Source: an uncultured Bacilli bacterium
GTDB lineage: Bacteria; Bacillota_I; Bacilli_A; RF39; UBA660
Direction: 5' to 3'
DNA length: 14,368 nt
NCBI GenBank assembly: GCA_947624695.1
Contig: CANQLN010000015.1
Location: 1-14,368, forward strand
In this document: positions 6,266 through 13,979 of the stretch, one piece after another
How positions within the stretch are numbered: the first letter of the stretch is position 1
Layout: each line of letters begins with the position of its first letter
The notes under the pieces: generated by a model
Told to the model about the DNA's origin: nothing
The model's database searches: none
What the model saw: the letters and a program-made list of their open reading frames with translations, nothing else
Position numbers and translations under genes: made by a program

Positions 6266-9200
6266 AAATCATTTTTTGATAATATTCATATCTTTTAATA
6301 GCATTTTCTTTTTGATTGTTCAAAAGTACTTCCGCTAATTTTGCATCTTTAATTTTTAAAGCTTTAAATCTAACCTCATTATCTAAAAATTCATGATAAC
6401 GATTGAAATCGGGTTCTTTACTATCTAAATATAGTTTTTCTTCTTCCGGATTATAACGCATCAATAATTGATAACCAACATCAACCGCTAGTTTTTCTTC
6501 GGAAATAGAACAAGACATACCATCTTTAATGCCATGTTCAACACATGGTGAATAAGCAATGATAATAGCGGGCCCTTCATGTTCCATAGCTTCTTTAAAT
6601 ACTTTTATGGTATGCATAATATTAGCCCCCAAAGAGATACTTGCTACATAACAATTTGGATAGCTCATCGCTATTCTAAATAAGTCTTTTTTATAAGTCT
6701 TTTTACCAAAGTCAGCAAATTCACATACAGCGCCCATTTTACTACTCTTGCTAGCTTGACCTCCCGTATTAGAATAAACTTCGGTATCTAAGATTAAGCA
6801 TTTGATATTTTCATTTTGACTCATAACATGGTCTAAACCGCCAAAGCCAATATCATAAGCCCAACCATCACCACCAAAAGCCCAAACAACACGATAAGGA
6901 ATATATTCTTTTAAAAGTTCCAAATCTTCGGGAATTTTTTTGCCTTCTAATTTTTCGGCCACTTCTTTAGTAATCTTAGCATCATTCATATTATTAAGCC
7001 ATAAATTAAATAATTCTTTAACATCTTCATCTACCGCATTTAAACTCATTTCCATTATTTCTTTAATTTGCTTTTGCTTATTTTGATAAGTTAAATGCAT
7101 ACCTAAAGCAAACTCGGCATTATCTTCAAATAAAGAATTAGCCCAAGGAATACTATAAGGAGTAGATGGGGCACTTCCCCCATAAATAGAGGAACAACCT
7201 GTAGCGTTAGCAATAACTAAAGAAGAACCGAATAATTGGGTTAAAAGTCTAATATAAGGGGTTTCCCCACACCCAGCACAAGCTCCATTAAATCTAAAAT
7301 GACTTTTTTGTAAAGAGGCTCCTTTAACATTAAATTTATCTAAGTCTTGGGGATTTTCATAATTATCAAAATATTTCTCTACAATTTGCCTATTTTCAGC
7401 ACTTCCTTTTCCAAATGTTAAAGCATTAGTAGGACAATTCTTAATACATAAACCACAACCTGTACAATCTTTTTCACTTATAGCTAAATAAAAATTATAA
7501 TCTTTAAATCCAAGAGCTTCTTTGCCAACATTCTCTTTTAATAGAAGAGGTCTTATAACCGCATGAGGACAAACAATATTACATTTTCCACATTCAATAC
7601 ATTTTTCTATATCCCAAACAGGTACTTCATAAGAAATACCTCTTTTTTCATTTTTACTTAAATCCCAAGGAAAAGCCCCAGACCGATAAGGAACCAAATC
7701 ACTAACCTTCAAAGTATTACCTTTTAAATGATTAATTTTATCAAAAATATTTTCTTCTTCCTTAATCTCTCCATCTTCATAAGTAATGTTATCTAAACAT
7801 TTTAAATCATCTAAAGAATCTTTTAAAGCTTTTAAATTATTGTTAATAACATCTTCGCCTTTAGTAAGAAAAGTCTTCTTAATTAATTCACTAACCTTTT
7901 CAAAAGCTTTATCAATATTTAAAAGGTTTAGAATTATTACTTCCATTATTTTATTAATCTTACCTTTAATATTATTAACAATAGTTATTTTAGTGGCGTC
8001 GATATAATAAACTTTTATTTTTTTATCTACAATTATTTTTTTAATTTTATTTGGTAAATACGCATTTAGTTCTGCCTCTTTTTTACTTGTATTAATGAGA
8101 AGAATGCCTCCTTCTTTAATACTATCTAGAATATCAAACTTCGTAAAATATTCTTCTTTGGTAACCACTACTATTTCCGGATTAGTGACATAATAAGGAG
8201 CATTAATTGGCGTTTCACCCCATCTTAAATTAGAAATGGTAACACCACCACTTTTTTTAGAATCATATTCAAAATAACCTTGAACATAATAATCATCTAA
8301 AGAAATAATTTTTAATAATTCTTTACTAGCACTAACCATACCATCTGAACCAAAACCAAATATTTTTACTTCCCGACAAGGTAAAGTAAGATTATAATCA
8401 TAAGTTTTTAAAGATAAATTAGTAACATCATCTTGAATACCAATGGTAAAATTATTTTTTAATTCACCATCTAGCATTTTATAAACACTATAAATATCTT
8501 GCGGAGTCGTATTTTTACTAGATAAACCATAACGGCCTCCCACAATATTTAGGCTTTTAGAAACAAGCGCACTAACTACATCTAAATATAAAGGTTCTCC
8601 ACTACCCCCGATAGATTTGCTTCGATCTAAAACCGCAATATTTTGCACACTTTTAGGTAAAACATTTAAAAGATATTTAGAACTAAAAGGACGATATAAA
8701 TGAACATTAATTAAGCCAACTTTTTCACCTTTTTTATTTAAGTCATCTACTACTAGTTTAATTGTATCTGTAACACTACCCATAGCAATAATGATATTTT
8801 TGGCATCATGTGTCCCATAATAATTAAAAGGATGATAATCCGTATGCATAATTTTATTAATGGACTCCATATTCTCATTAACTATATCACTCATTTGGTC
8901 ATATAATTCATTTCGAGCCTCAACTGATTGAAAATAAATATCTTCATTTTCCGCTAAACCATATTGAATACCACAATCAACATTTAAACTTCGATCTTTA
9001 AATTCTTTTATTTTATCCCAAGGAATTAATTTTAATAATTCTTCTGTCGGTATTTCAGATATAGTATTAAGTTCATGACTGGTTCTAAAACCATCAAAGA
9101 AATGCATAAAAGGAAGACTTCCTTTTATGGCCGATAAATGGGCAACTGCTGCTAAATTTTGCGCATCAAAAACATTAGATGATGATAACATACAAAATCC

Positions 9201-9599
9201 CGTATCTCTTGTGGCATAAACATCAGAATGATCGCCAAAAATAGATAAAGCATGTGTAGCAAGAGTTCTACTAGCAACATGGATTACGCCTGGTAAACAT
9301 TCTCCGGCAATTTTATACATGTTAGGAATCATTAATAACAACCCTTGACTTGCGGTAAAAGTAGAAGCTAAAGATCCCGAAAGCAAAGCACCATGAAGAG
9401 TTCCTGCAGCACCCGCTTCACTTTGCATTTCGATAACTTTAGGTTTACTATTATATAAATTTTTTAAATCACTATGCGTTAAATAATCTATATTAGAAGC
9501 CATAGGACTCGAAGGTGTTATAGGGTAAATACTACATATCTCACTAAAAAGATAAGCAACTCTACTACACGCTGTATTTCCATCGACTTGTTTTTTCAT
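6264..9599 (-). CDS. nifJ: Pyruvate:ferredoxin (flavodoxin) oxidoreductase, single-chain
   Basis: PFOR oxidises pyruvate with CoA to acetyl-CoA and CO2 and reduces ferredoxin in the cytoplasm; it is the usual anaerobic replacement for pyruvate dehydrogenase. The 1111-residue chain has the expected domain order. The pyruvate/TPP alpha domain starts at residue 1 (SIYPITPSSPMA at 23-34). The transketolase C-like domain is around 260-400 and the gamma domain around 410-580. Two ferredoxin-type 4Fe-4S motifs follow (C667, C670, C673, C677 and C712, C715, C718, C722). The TPP-binding beta domain carries the proximal cluster cysteines C774, C777, C801 and C1019 and the GDG (910-912) to N944 TPP motif. 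Members are usually about 1170-1190 residues, so this one is some 60 shorter. The gamma-domain helix that normally reads like IMQTAFFKLA is diverged here (IMEVIILNLL). Start ATG has AGGTGATG just upstream. Monocistronic. Confidence 0.97.
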   Translation of the reverse strand: MKKQVDGNTACSRVAYLFSEICSIYPITPSSPMASNIDYLTHSDLKNLYNSKPKVIEMQSEAGAAGTLHGALLSGSLASTFTASQGLLLMIPNMYKIAGECLPGVIHVASRTLATHALSIFGDHSDVYATRDTGFCMLSSSNVFDAQNLAAVAHLSAIKGSLPFMHFFDGFRTSHELNTISEIPTEELLKLIPWDKIKEFKDRSLNVDCGIQYGLAENEDIYFQSVEARNELYDQMSDIVNENMESINKIMHTDYHPFNYYGTHDAKNIIIAMGSVTDTIKLVVDDLNKKGEKVGLINVHLYRPFSSKYLLNVLPKSVQNIAVLDRSKSIGGSGEPLYLDVVSALVSKSLNIVGGRYGLSSKNTTPQDIYSVYKMLDGELKNNFTIGIQDDVTNLSLKTYDYNLTLPCREVKIFGFGSDGMVSASKELLKIISLDDYYVQGYFEYDSKKSGGVTISNLRWGETPINAPYYVTNPEIVVVTKEEYFTKFDILDSIKEGGILLINTSKKEAELNAYLPNKIKKIIVDKKIKVYYIDATKITIVNNIKGKINKIMEVIILNLLNIDKAFEKVSELIKKTFLTKGEDVINNNLKALKDSLDDLKCLDNITYEDGEIKEEENIFDKINHLKGNTLKVSDLVPYRSGAFPWDLSKNEKRGISYEVPVWDIEKCIECGKCNIVCPHAVIRPLLLKENVGKEALGFKDYNFYLAISEKDCTGCGLCIKNCPTNALTFGKGSAENRQIVEKYFDNYENPQDLDKFNVKGASLQKSHFRFNGACAGCGETPYIRLLTQLFGSSLVIANATGCSSIYGGSAPSTPYSIPWANSLFEDNAEFALGMHLTYQNKQKQIKEIMEMSLNAVDEDVKELFNLWLNNMNDAKITKEVAEKLEGKKIPEDLELLKEYIPYRVVWAFGGDGWAYDIGFGGLDHVMSQNENIKCLILDTEVYSNTGGQASKSSKMGAVCEFADFGKKTYKKDLFRIAMSYPNCYVASISLGANIMHTIKVFKEAMEHEGPAIIIAYSPCVEHGIKDGMSCSISEEKLAVDVGYQLLMRYNPEEEKLYLDSKEPDFNRYHEFLDNEVRFKALKIKDAKLAEVLLNNQKENAIKRYEYYQKMI

Positions 9600-9617
9600 A
9601 AATCATCACCTAGATAA

Positions 9618-9646
9618 ATTATAGAATAATTTAGATATTTTTACTA
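9618..9646 (-). promoter_or_regulatory. nifJ promoter
   Basis: A perfect TATAAT on the minus strand at 9618-9623, with only a poor -35 (TAGTAA, 9641-9646) at 17 nt. The start codon is 18 nt downstream of the -10, with AGGTGATG in between. The weak -35 could mean activator dependence or just an AT-rich tract. Confidence 0.55.
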
Positions 9647-9690
9647 GTTTAAATCATAAGAATAATCTTTTTTATTTTGAAAAGTTAAAC

Positions 9691-9713
9691 TAAAAAGGAA
9701 GCCTTTGCTTCCT
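9691..9713 (-). terminator. Rho-independent terminator downstream of eno
   Basis: On the minus strand, AGGAAGC, loop AAAG, GCTTCCT, then TTTT: a 7-bp stem with three G-C pairs. It lies 41 nt past the enolase stop and upstream of the nifJ promoter, so the two genes are separate transcription units. Confidence 0.85.
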
Positions 9714-9753
9714 AGTCAATTATTATATATGGATTTGTTATAATTTTTGAACT

Positions 9754-10983
9754 TTATTTATTTAATAATTCTTCTATTTTCATTAAACGATTATATTTAG
9801 CTATTCGCTCACCTCGGCAAATAGAACCAGTTTTAATAAACGGAATTGCAAAACCAACAGCAAGGTCCGCAATAAAGGTATCTTCTGTTTCTCCACTACG
9901 ATGACTAATAATCGTTTTATAATTATTTTTCTTAGCGGTAATAATCGTTTTAGTCATTTCCGATACAGTACCAATTTGATTAGCTTTAAGTAATATCGCA
10001 TTCCCCGCATTTACTTTTATGCCTGCTTCTAAAAGATTAGAATTAGTGCAGAAATAATCATCACCAACAAGCATTATTTTATCACCAATTAATTTAGTTA
10101 ATACTGCTAAGCTTTCTAAATCATTTTCATGGAAAGGATCTTCAATACTAATGATAGGGTAATTTCTAACTAAATCAATATAGTATTTAATTAAATCATT
10201 AGCATTTAAATAATTATTATCTATTTTATAAACTTCTTTACTTTTATCATATAATTCAGAAGCTGCCACATCTAAAGCAATTAAAATATCTTTGCCAGGA
10301 TGATAATTAGCTTTATTTATAGCATCCATAATTAAATCTAAGGCTTCTTTAGTTTTACCTAAATTAGGAGCAAAGCCTCCTTCATCACCAACACCAGTAG
10401 AATAACCTTTTTCTTTTAAAATATTTTTTAATGTATGAAAAATTTCACTAGCGGCTTGAATTCTTCTAGCTTCTCCTTTCATAATAGGAACAATCATAAA
10501 TTCTTGAACGTCTAAATTATTATCTGCATGAACTCCCCCATTAATAATATTAATCATGGGAATTGGTAAAGATACTTTACCATACGTTATATATTCATAT
10601 AATTCTTTATTTTGAAGTTTAGCTAAACATTTTAAAGATGCTAGAGAAACCGCCAACATCGCATTAGCTCCTAAATTACTTTTATTAGGAGTACCATCTA
10701 ATTTTAAAAGAGTTTTATCAACAAATACTTGGTCTATTTTTTGCCCTATTAAAGCATTTCTAATTATTGTATTAACATTATTAACTGCTTTTAAAACCCC
10801 TTTTCCATTATATCTATTTAAATCATTATCTCTTAATTCTAAGGCTTCCCTTGATCCGGTTGAAGCTCCACTGGGAACAGAAGCCACCGCTCTTATATTA
10901 TTAGCCAAAATCATTTCTACTTCAATAGTAGGATTACCTCTACTATCAAGTATTTCTCTGGCATGGATATCTTTTATATTCAC
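9754..10983 (-). CDS. eno: Enolase (phosphopyruvate hydratase)
   Basis: Enolase converts 2-phosphoglycerate to phosphoenolpyruvate in glycolysis. The 409-residue protein has all the signatures: SGASTGSREALELRD (38-52), GGVHADNN with H152, QEFMIVP (160-166), the catalytic E201 in GDEGGFAP, metal ligands D238, E281 and D308 in ALDVAAS, IEDPF and LVGDD, the catalytic K333 in LLKANQIG, SHRSGETEDT at 360-369, and IKTGSICRGERIAKYN near the end. Bacterial enolases are usually about 430 residues, so loops have been trimmed, but no motif is lost. The start is GTG at 10981-10983: a TGA in the same frame lies 6 nt upstream and the GGGTGAT ribosome site fits, so no ATG start is available. Its own promoter and terminator make it monocistronic. 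Confidence 0.97.
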   Translation of the reverse strand: MNIKDIHAREILDSRGNPTIEVEMILANNIRAVASVPSGASTGSREALELRDNDLNRYNGKGVLKAVNNVNTIIRNALIGQKIDQVFVDKTLLKLDGTPNKSNLGANAMLAVSLASLKCLAKLQNKELYEYITYGKVSLPIPMINIINGGVHADNNLDVQEFMIVPIMKGEARRIQAASEIFHTLKNILKEKGYSTGVGDEGGFAPNLGKTKEALDLIMDAINKANYHPGKDILIALDVAASELYDKSKEVYKIDNNYLNANDLIKYYIDLVRNYPIISIEDPFHENDLESLAVLTKLIGDKIMLVGDDYFCTNSNLLEAGIKVNAGNAILLKANQIGTVSEMTKTIITAKKNNYKTIISHRSGETEDTFIADLAVGFAIPFIKTGSICRGERIAKYNRLMKIEELLNK

Positions 10984-10988
10984 ACAAC

Positions 10989-10995
10989 ATCACCC
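10989..10995 (-). promoter_or_regulatory. Ribosome binding site that fixes the GTG start of eno
   Basis: GGGTGAT on the minus strand, 5 nt before GTG. The in-frame TGA falls within this site, which excludes any longer start; the nearby ATG at about 10988-10990 is out of frame. Confidence 0.75.
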
Positions 10996-11004
10996 TACAT
11001 ATTT

Positions 11005-11033
11005 AGTATAACCATATTATTTTTATTTAACAA
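11005..11033 (-). promoter_or_regulatory. eno promoter
   Basis: TTGTTA (11028-11033), 17-nt spacer, TATACT (11005-11010) on the minus strand. The GTG start is 21 nt downstream of the -10. Confidence 0.7.
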
Positions 11034-11089
11034 TAGAAGTGAAGTTTTAAATTTTAAACTTTACATAATTTTGAACCATTTTAATGCAT

Positions 11090-11110
11090 AAAAAAAGTGG
11101 TTTAACCACT
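11090..11110 (-). terminator. Rho-independent terminator after the DUF308-like gene
   Basis: On the minus strand AGTGG, TTAAA, CCACT, then TTTTTT. The core stem is 5 bp and can extend towards 7 with a tight loop. It starts 6 nt past the stop codon of the membrane protein gene and separates it from eno. Confidence 0.75.
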
Positions 11111-11116
11111 CATAAT

Positions 11117-11668
11117 TTAAGCTAAAAAGTAAGAACTTCTCTTTCTTAATAGAATAATATTTATAATATTTAATAGACCAAATCCTAAATAGCTTATACC
11201 AATGGCACTTATAACGCCATCGCCTTTAGCAAACATAACAATAATACCAATCGCAGCAATTAAAATACCCGTAACTAAAGTAAGTAACCAACTAGATTCT
11301 TTATATTTTTTTAAACAAAGGGCATAAGTAACTTTTTGAGCACTACAAATAAGGAAAAATATTCCTAAAATAATCGGTAATACTTTATATAAAGCACAAG
11401 CAAGAATTCCTAATATAAGTTCTAAAGCTCCAAAAATAACATTAAATCTAAATAATATTAATTCATCTTTTTTAAAATAGGAAAATAAAGTAGCAATACT
11501 CCATAACATTAAAAGTACACCCGTTATAATAGCGACGGTTAAATGTTTTGCTGTGACATTTGTAAAGAAAATTAAACCTAAAAGAACATAAATTATTGAT
11601 AAGCCAAGTTCCATTAAGGTAACCGTATTAAATACTCCTTTTACTTCTCCTAAAACTTTTTCAAACAT
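11117..11668 (-). CDS. Six-helix membrane protein, DUF308/HdeD-like
   Basis: The 183-residue protein is built of six hydrophobic segments at about residues 16-36, 41-64, 73-92, 95-112, 126-146 and 150-173, with short polar loops (KKDE, KKYKES, AKGDG) and a basic C-terminus (RKRSSYF). Repeated Gly-rich pairs such as GLIFF, GALELILGILA and GILIAAIGIIVMF, and the three two-helix units, resemble DUF308/HdeD proteins. E. coli HdeD is linked to acid resistance, but most members have no known function. The assignment rests on pattern and length, not on a diagnostic motif. Start ATG at 11666-11668 has AGGGTGAAG a few bases upstream. It is divergent from the FemABX gene with overlapping promoter regions and has its own terminator. 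Confidence 0.6.
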   Translation of the reverse strand: MFEKVLGEVKGVFNTVTLMELGLSIIYVLLGLIFFTNVTAKHLTVAIITGVLLMLWSIATLFSYFKKDELILFRFNVIFGALELILGILACALYKVLPIILGIFFLICSAQKVTYALCLKKYKESSWLLTLVTGILIAAIGIIVMFAKGDGVISAIGISYLGFGLLNIINIILLRKRSSYFLA

Positions 11669-11688
11669 TTTACTTCACCCTAAAATAA

Positions 11689-11717
11689 ATTATACTAGGA
11701 TTTGCTTTCTTAATCAA
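11689..11717 (-). promoter_or_regulatory. Promoter of the DUF308-like gene
   Basis: TTGATT (11712-11717), 17-nt spacer, TATAAT (11689-11694) on the minus strand, 20 nt before the ATG. Its -35 region abuts that of the divergent femABX promoter. Confidence 0.75.
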
Positions 11718-11734
11718 GAAAATTATGTTAAAAT
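11706..11734 (+). promoter_or_regulatory. Promoter of the FemABX gene
   Basis: Extended -10 TGTTAAAAT (hexamer 11729-11734) with a weak TTTCTT (11706-11711) at 17 nt. The possible ATG at 11725 overlaps this -10, which supports the downstream start at 11758. Confidence 0.5.
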
Positions 11735-11748
11735 ATAGGGAAGAAAGC

Positions 11749-11754
11749 GGTGAA
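11749..11754 (+). promoter_or_regulatory. Ribosome binding site deciding the FemABX start
   Basis: GGTGAA ends 3 nt before the ATG at 11758. It pairs with the 5' part of the anti-Shine-Dalgarno sequence, as GGTGA-type sites do for several genes here, and so sits close to the start. No comparable site precedes the ATG at 11725. Confidence 0.65.
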
Positions 11755-11757
11755 GTT

Positions 11758-13005
11758 ATGCATATTCAAACATTAGGAACCAGAGAATTTACAGAATTCC
11801 AAAGAAATCATCCTCTATCTAGTTTTTATCAAACAGTTAATTATGCTTTATTAATGGCTGAATGTGGATATGACTATGACTTAGTTGGTCTTGTAAATGA
11901 AAATAATGAAATTTTAGCAGCTTCCCTTATCTTATTAAAACCTATTGGTATAAAATGTTTTTATGGTTATGCTCCCCGTGGCTTTTTAATTGACTATCAA
12001 AATAAAAATTTAGTCGAAATTTTTACCGAAGAATTAAAAAAATTTTATTTAGAAAGAAATGTCATTTTTATTAAAATAAACCCGAATGTTAAAATTGCAA
12101 CCATTGAAACTACTAATTATAATAAAATACCTAATGAATTTGAATACGTTCCTGATATCTTAGCGGACAATGGTTATAAAAGGCTTGCCGATAATCTTTA
12201 TTTTGAAGCTCAACTTCCAAGGTTTAATGCTTTAGTTAATTTAAAAAAAGCCGAACCACCTTTATTTTCCAAAAATACGAAAAACAAAATTCGTAAAGGA
12301 ATTCGAAAAGGTTTAAAATTTGAAAAATGCGATAAAGATAAAATTAATATTTTCTATGAACTTATGAAAAATAAAAAAGATAATAGTGAATACTATTATC
12401 AAGATTATTATACTGCCTTCGAAAAAGATGACGCGATTGATTTATTTTTAGTATCAATCGATTATGATAATTTTTTACAAAACAGTCAATATTTTTATAA
12501 TGAAGAAGCGGAAAAAAATAGTCATTTAAATAATAAAGTAGCTAGTAAAGGCAGTGAAAAAAATATCAATGCTAAAATGCAAAGTGATAAAGTTATGCTT
12601 ACTTATAAAAATGATATTATGGAAGCCACTAAAGGTATTAATGAAAACAAAAAAGAGTATATTGCGGGTGCTTTAGTAATTAAACATAACGATACCGCTA
12701 GCATCATCTTTAGTTCTTATGATAAAAAATATAAACGCTTTGCTCCTAATTATTTTCTTCATTATAACATCATTAAATATTATCAAAATGATTTTAAATT
12801 TTTAGATCTAAATGGGGTTGTTGGTAACTTTAAAGAAGATAATCCTTATACGGGCTTAAATAGATTCAAATTAAGTTTTAATCCCGACGTATATGAATAC
12901 GCTGGCGAATATGATCTAATTATTGATGAAAAAAGTTATGATATTCTTTTACATAATGGTGTTTTAGCCAAAACATTTAATAAAAATGATTTATTAAAAC
13001 CATAA
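11758..13005 (+). CDS. FemABX family (FemA/MurM-like) aminoacyltransferase
   Basis: FemABX enzymes transfer amino acids from aminoacyl-tRNA to the stem-peptide Lys of lipid II, building the interpeptide bridge of peptidoglycan at the inner membrane face. From Met 11758 the 415-residue protein follows the FemA plan. The N-terminal GNAT domain begins like FemA (HPLSSFYQTVNYA, then DYDLVGLVNENNEILAA, YGYAPRGFLIDY, IFIKINP). A basic stretch follows (NTKNKIRKGIRKGLKFEK). Next is a long charged helical arm around residues 235-310, in the place of FemA's coiled-coil arm. The second GNAT lobe (IAGALVIKH, APNYFLHYNIIKYY, FLDLNGVVGNF, GLNRFKLSF) closes the protein. It is the only copy here, so the residue it adds (Gly, Ser, Ala) and the bridge position cannot be read. 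A longer start at 11725 is rejected. Convergent with the sortase gene. Confidence 0.92.
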   Translation: MHIQTLGTREFTEFQRNHPLSSFYQTVNYALLMAECGYDYDLVGLVNENNEILAASLILLKPIGIKCFYGYAPRGFLIDYQNKNLVEIFTEELKKFYLERNVIFIKINPNVKIATIETTNYNKIPNEFEYVPDILADNGYKRLADNLYFEAQLPRFNALVNLKKAEPPLFSKNTKNKIRKGIRKGLKFEKCDKDKINIFYELMKNKKDNSEYYYQDYYTAFEKDDAIDLFLVSIDYDNFLQNSQYFYNEEAEKNSHLNNKVASKGSEKNINAKMQSDKVMLTYKNDIMEATKGINENKKEYIAGALVIKHNDTASIIFSSYDKKYKRFAPNYFLHYNIIKYYQNDFKFLDLNGVVGNFKEDNPYTGLNRFKLSFNPDVYEYAGEYDLIIDEKSYDILLHNGVLAKTFNKNDLLKP

Positions 13006-13037
13006 AAATTGCAGCTAATTATCTAGCTGCAATTTTT
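13004..13037. terminator. Bidirectional terminator overlapping both convergent gene ends
   Basis: A perfect 14-bp inverted repeat: AAAAATTGCAGCTA (13004-13017), loop ATTATC, TAGCTGCAATTTTT (13024-13037). The A and T runs give a U-tract in each direction. The left arm begins in the FemABX stop codon. The sortase stop codon is at 13019-13021 in the loop, and one arm encodes the sortase C-terminus (KIAA). Confidence 0.92.
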
Positions 13038-13867
13038 ATTAGTTTAGCATGAACTACTAATTTCTTTTCACTACCATGACAAGTAGATAAAGTTAAGACT
13101 CTGTCGGTATTAGAAACTGAAGTTTTAAAGTCAGTATAACTTCTACCTTTAATTTTATCTAAGAATTCTTGATATTGAGCTTCACTAGTGAAGTTTTCAT
13201 CTGTCCAAATATAATCATTAGTAGTAGGTATCGTATAAACACTAAATATTTGCCATAAGGTATTATACTTTTCAGAAGACATTTTAATAATCCGGTTTTC
13301 TTCAACATTATACCAATCTTTAGTTAATAAAGTTTTTAAACTACCAAACATGGTTTTATCTTTCATATTATGAGCATAGATTATAGTATTTTTACCATAA
13401 CTATTTTTATCATTACGATAATCCATAAATACCCAACCAGCTCTATTATTACTCTTATCAAAAGCATGAGTTAAATAGTAATCATTATCGGTAGTTTGAA
13501 CAACAGGATAGTTAATATTAGTTCCACCAACAGTAAGCCAACCAGCTATATCACTATTTTTTTCTTTTAATTCTGTAAAATCAACATCCATTAGATCCAT
13601 TTTAATATAATTCCGATATGGACTATCTTCGGCATCATCACTTGGAATAATTTCTTCTTGATTCACATTAGTACCAATATTAGCATCTGATTCATAGTCT
13701 TTTATTTGAGCTTTAGTTCTAGATGAATCAATAAAATAAGTAATTATTTCATAACCTGAAAAAATTAATACAGGAACCGCAATAAATAATATTAATAAAG
13801 AAATTGTTTTTTTCTTTAATCTTATTTTTTTACCGCCTTTTTCAATTCTTTTACTTTTTTCTTTCAT
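13019..13867 (-). CDS. srtB: Class B sortase
   Basis: Sortases are membrane-anchored transpeptidases that attach sorting-signal proteins to the cell wall or assemble pili. From Met 13867 the protein has 282 residues: a very basic N-terminus, one membrane helix at about 22-45, an acidic linker, and the sortase barrel from about 95. Class B hallmarks are SDIAGWLTVGGTNINYPVVQ (105-124), DNDYYLTHAFD, GWVFMDYRND, the catalytic H166 in IIYAHNMKDKTMFGSL, the inserted helical region around 225-240, and C263 in LTLSTCHG. The expected catalytic Arg just before the VVHAKL strand is Lys269 (KKLVVHAKL), and the Cys-to-strand loop is short. No substrate with an NPQTN/LPXTG-type signal is seen in this window. 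The GTG at 13897 is not used because it overlaps the -10 element; GGTGAT precedes the ATG by 6 nt. Confidence 0.93.
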   Translation of the reverse strand: MKEKSKRIEKGGKKIRLKKKTISLLILFIAVPVLIFSGYEIITYFIDSSRTKAQIKDYESDANIGTNVNQEEIIPSDDAEDSPYRNYIKMDLMDVDFTELKEKNSDIAGWLTVGGTNINYPVVQTTDNDYYLTHAFDKSNNRAGWVFMDYRNDKNSYGKNTIIYAHNMKDKTMFGSLKTLLTKDWYNVEENRIIKMSSEKYNTLWQIFSVYTIPTTNDYIWTDENFTSEAQYQEFLDKIKGRSYTDFKTSVSNTDRVLTLSTCHGSEKKLVVHAKLIKIAAR

Positions 13868-13873
13868 TAAAAA

Positions 13874-13879
13874 ATCACC
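13874..13879 (-). promoter_or_regulatory. Ribosome binding site deciding the sortase start
   Basis: GGTGAT on the minus strand, 6 nt before the ATG at 13865-13867. The longer frame from GTG at 13897 would begin upstream of the likely transcription start, so the ATG is the start. Confidence 0.75.
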
Positions 13880-13888
13880 ACAATATAT

Positions 13889-13917
13889 ATTATACACATA
13901 AATATATGAAAAAACAA
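13889..13917 (-). promoter_or_regulatory. Sortase promoter
   Basis: TTGTTT (13912-13917), 17-nt spacer ending in TGTG, perfect TATAAT (13889-13894) on the minus strand. The ATG lies 21 nt downstream of the -10. Confidence 0.8.
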
Positions 13918-13927
13918 TATTCGATAT

Positions 13928-13956
13928 TTGTATTATTTAGAATATTTTGGTAAAAT
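13928..13956 (+). promoter_or_regulatory. argS promoter
   Basis: TTGTAT (13928-13933), 17-nt spacer ending TGG (extended -10), TAAAAT (13951-13956). The ATG is 23 nt after the -10. There is no room for a T-box leader, which regulates many aminoacyl-tRNA synthetase genes in Firmicutes. Confidence 0.75.
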
Positions 13957-13979
13957 AATAGGGAATTGTGGTGATTGTT

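Noticed and set aside
7786..8007. 73-codon open frame on the plus strand inside nifJ
   Set aside because: It lies antisense to conserved PFOR coding sequence, has no convincing ribosome site, and its hydrophobic residues arise from the complement of Lys/Asn/Glu-rich codons.
10984..11116. Possible small RNA or riboswitch upstream of eno
   Set aside because: The gap is explained by a terminator, a promoter and a short leader; no further stable stem with G-C pairs was seen.
11725..11757. Longer FemABX start at the ATG of 11725
   Set aside because: That ATG overlaps the likely -10 and has no ribosome site; FemA homology begins at the next Met, which has GGTGAA in front.
13868..13897. Longer sortase start (GTG at 13897, adding ten residues)
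   Set aside because: The extension overlaps the -10 element and the predicted transcription start, and the ATG at 13867 has a well-spaced GGTGAT.
13914..13930. Imperfect inverted repeat (CAATAT, TCG, ATATTTG) between the sortase and argS -35 elements
   Set aside because: The arms do not match perfectly and similar AT-rich near-palindromes occur throughout; not enough to call an operator.
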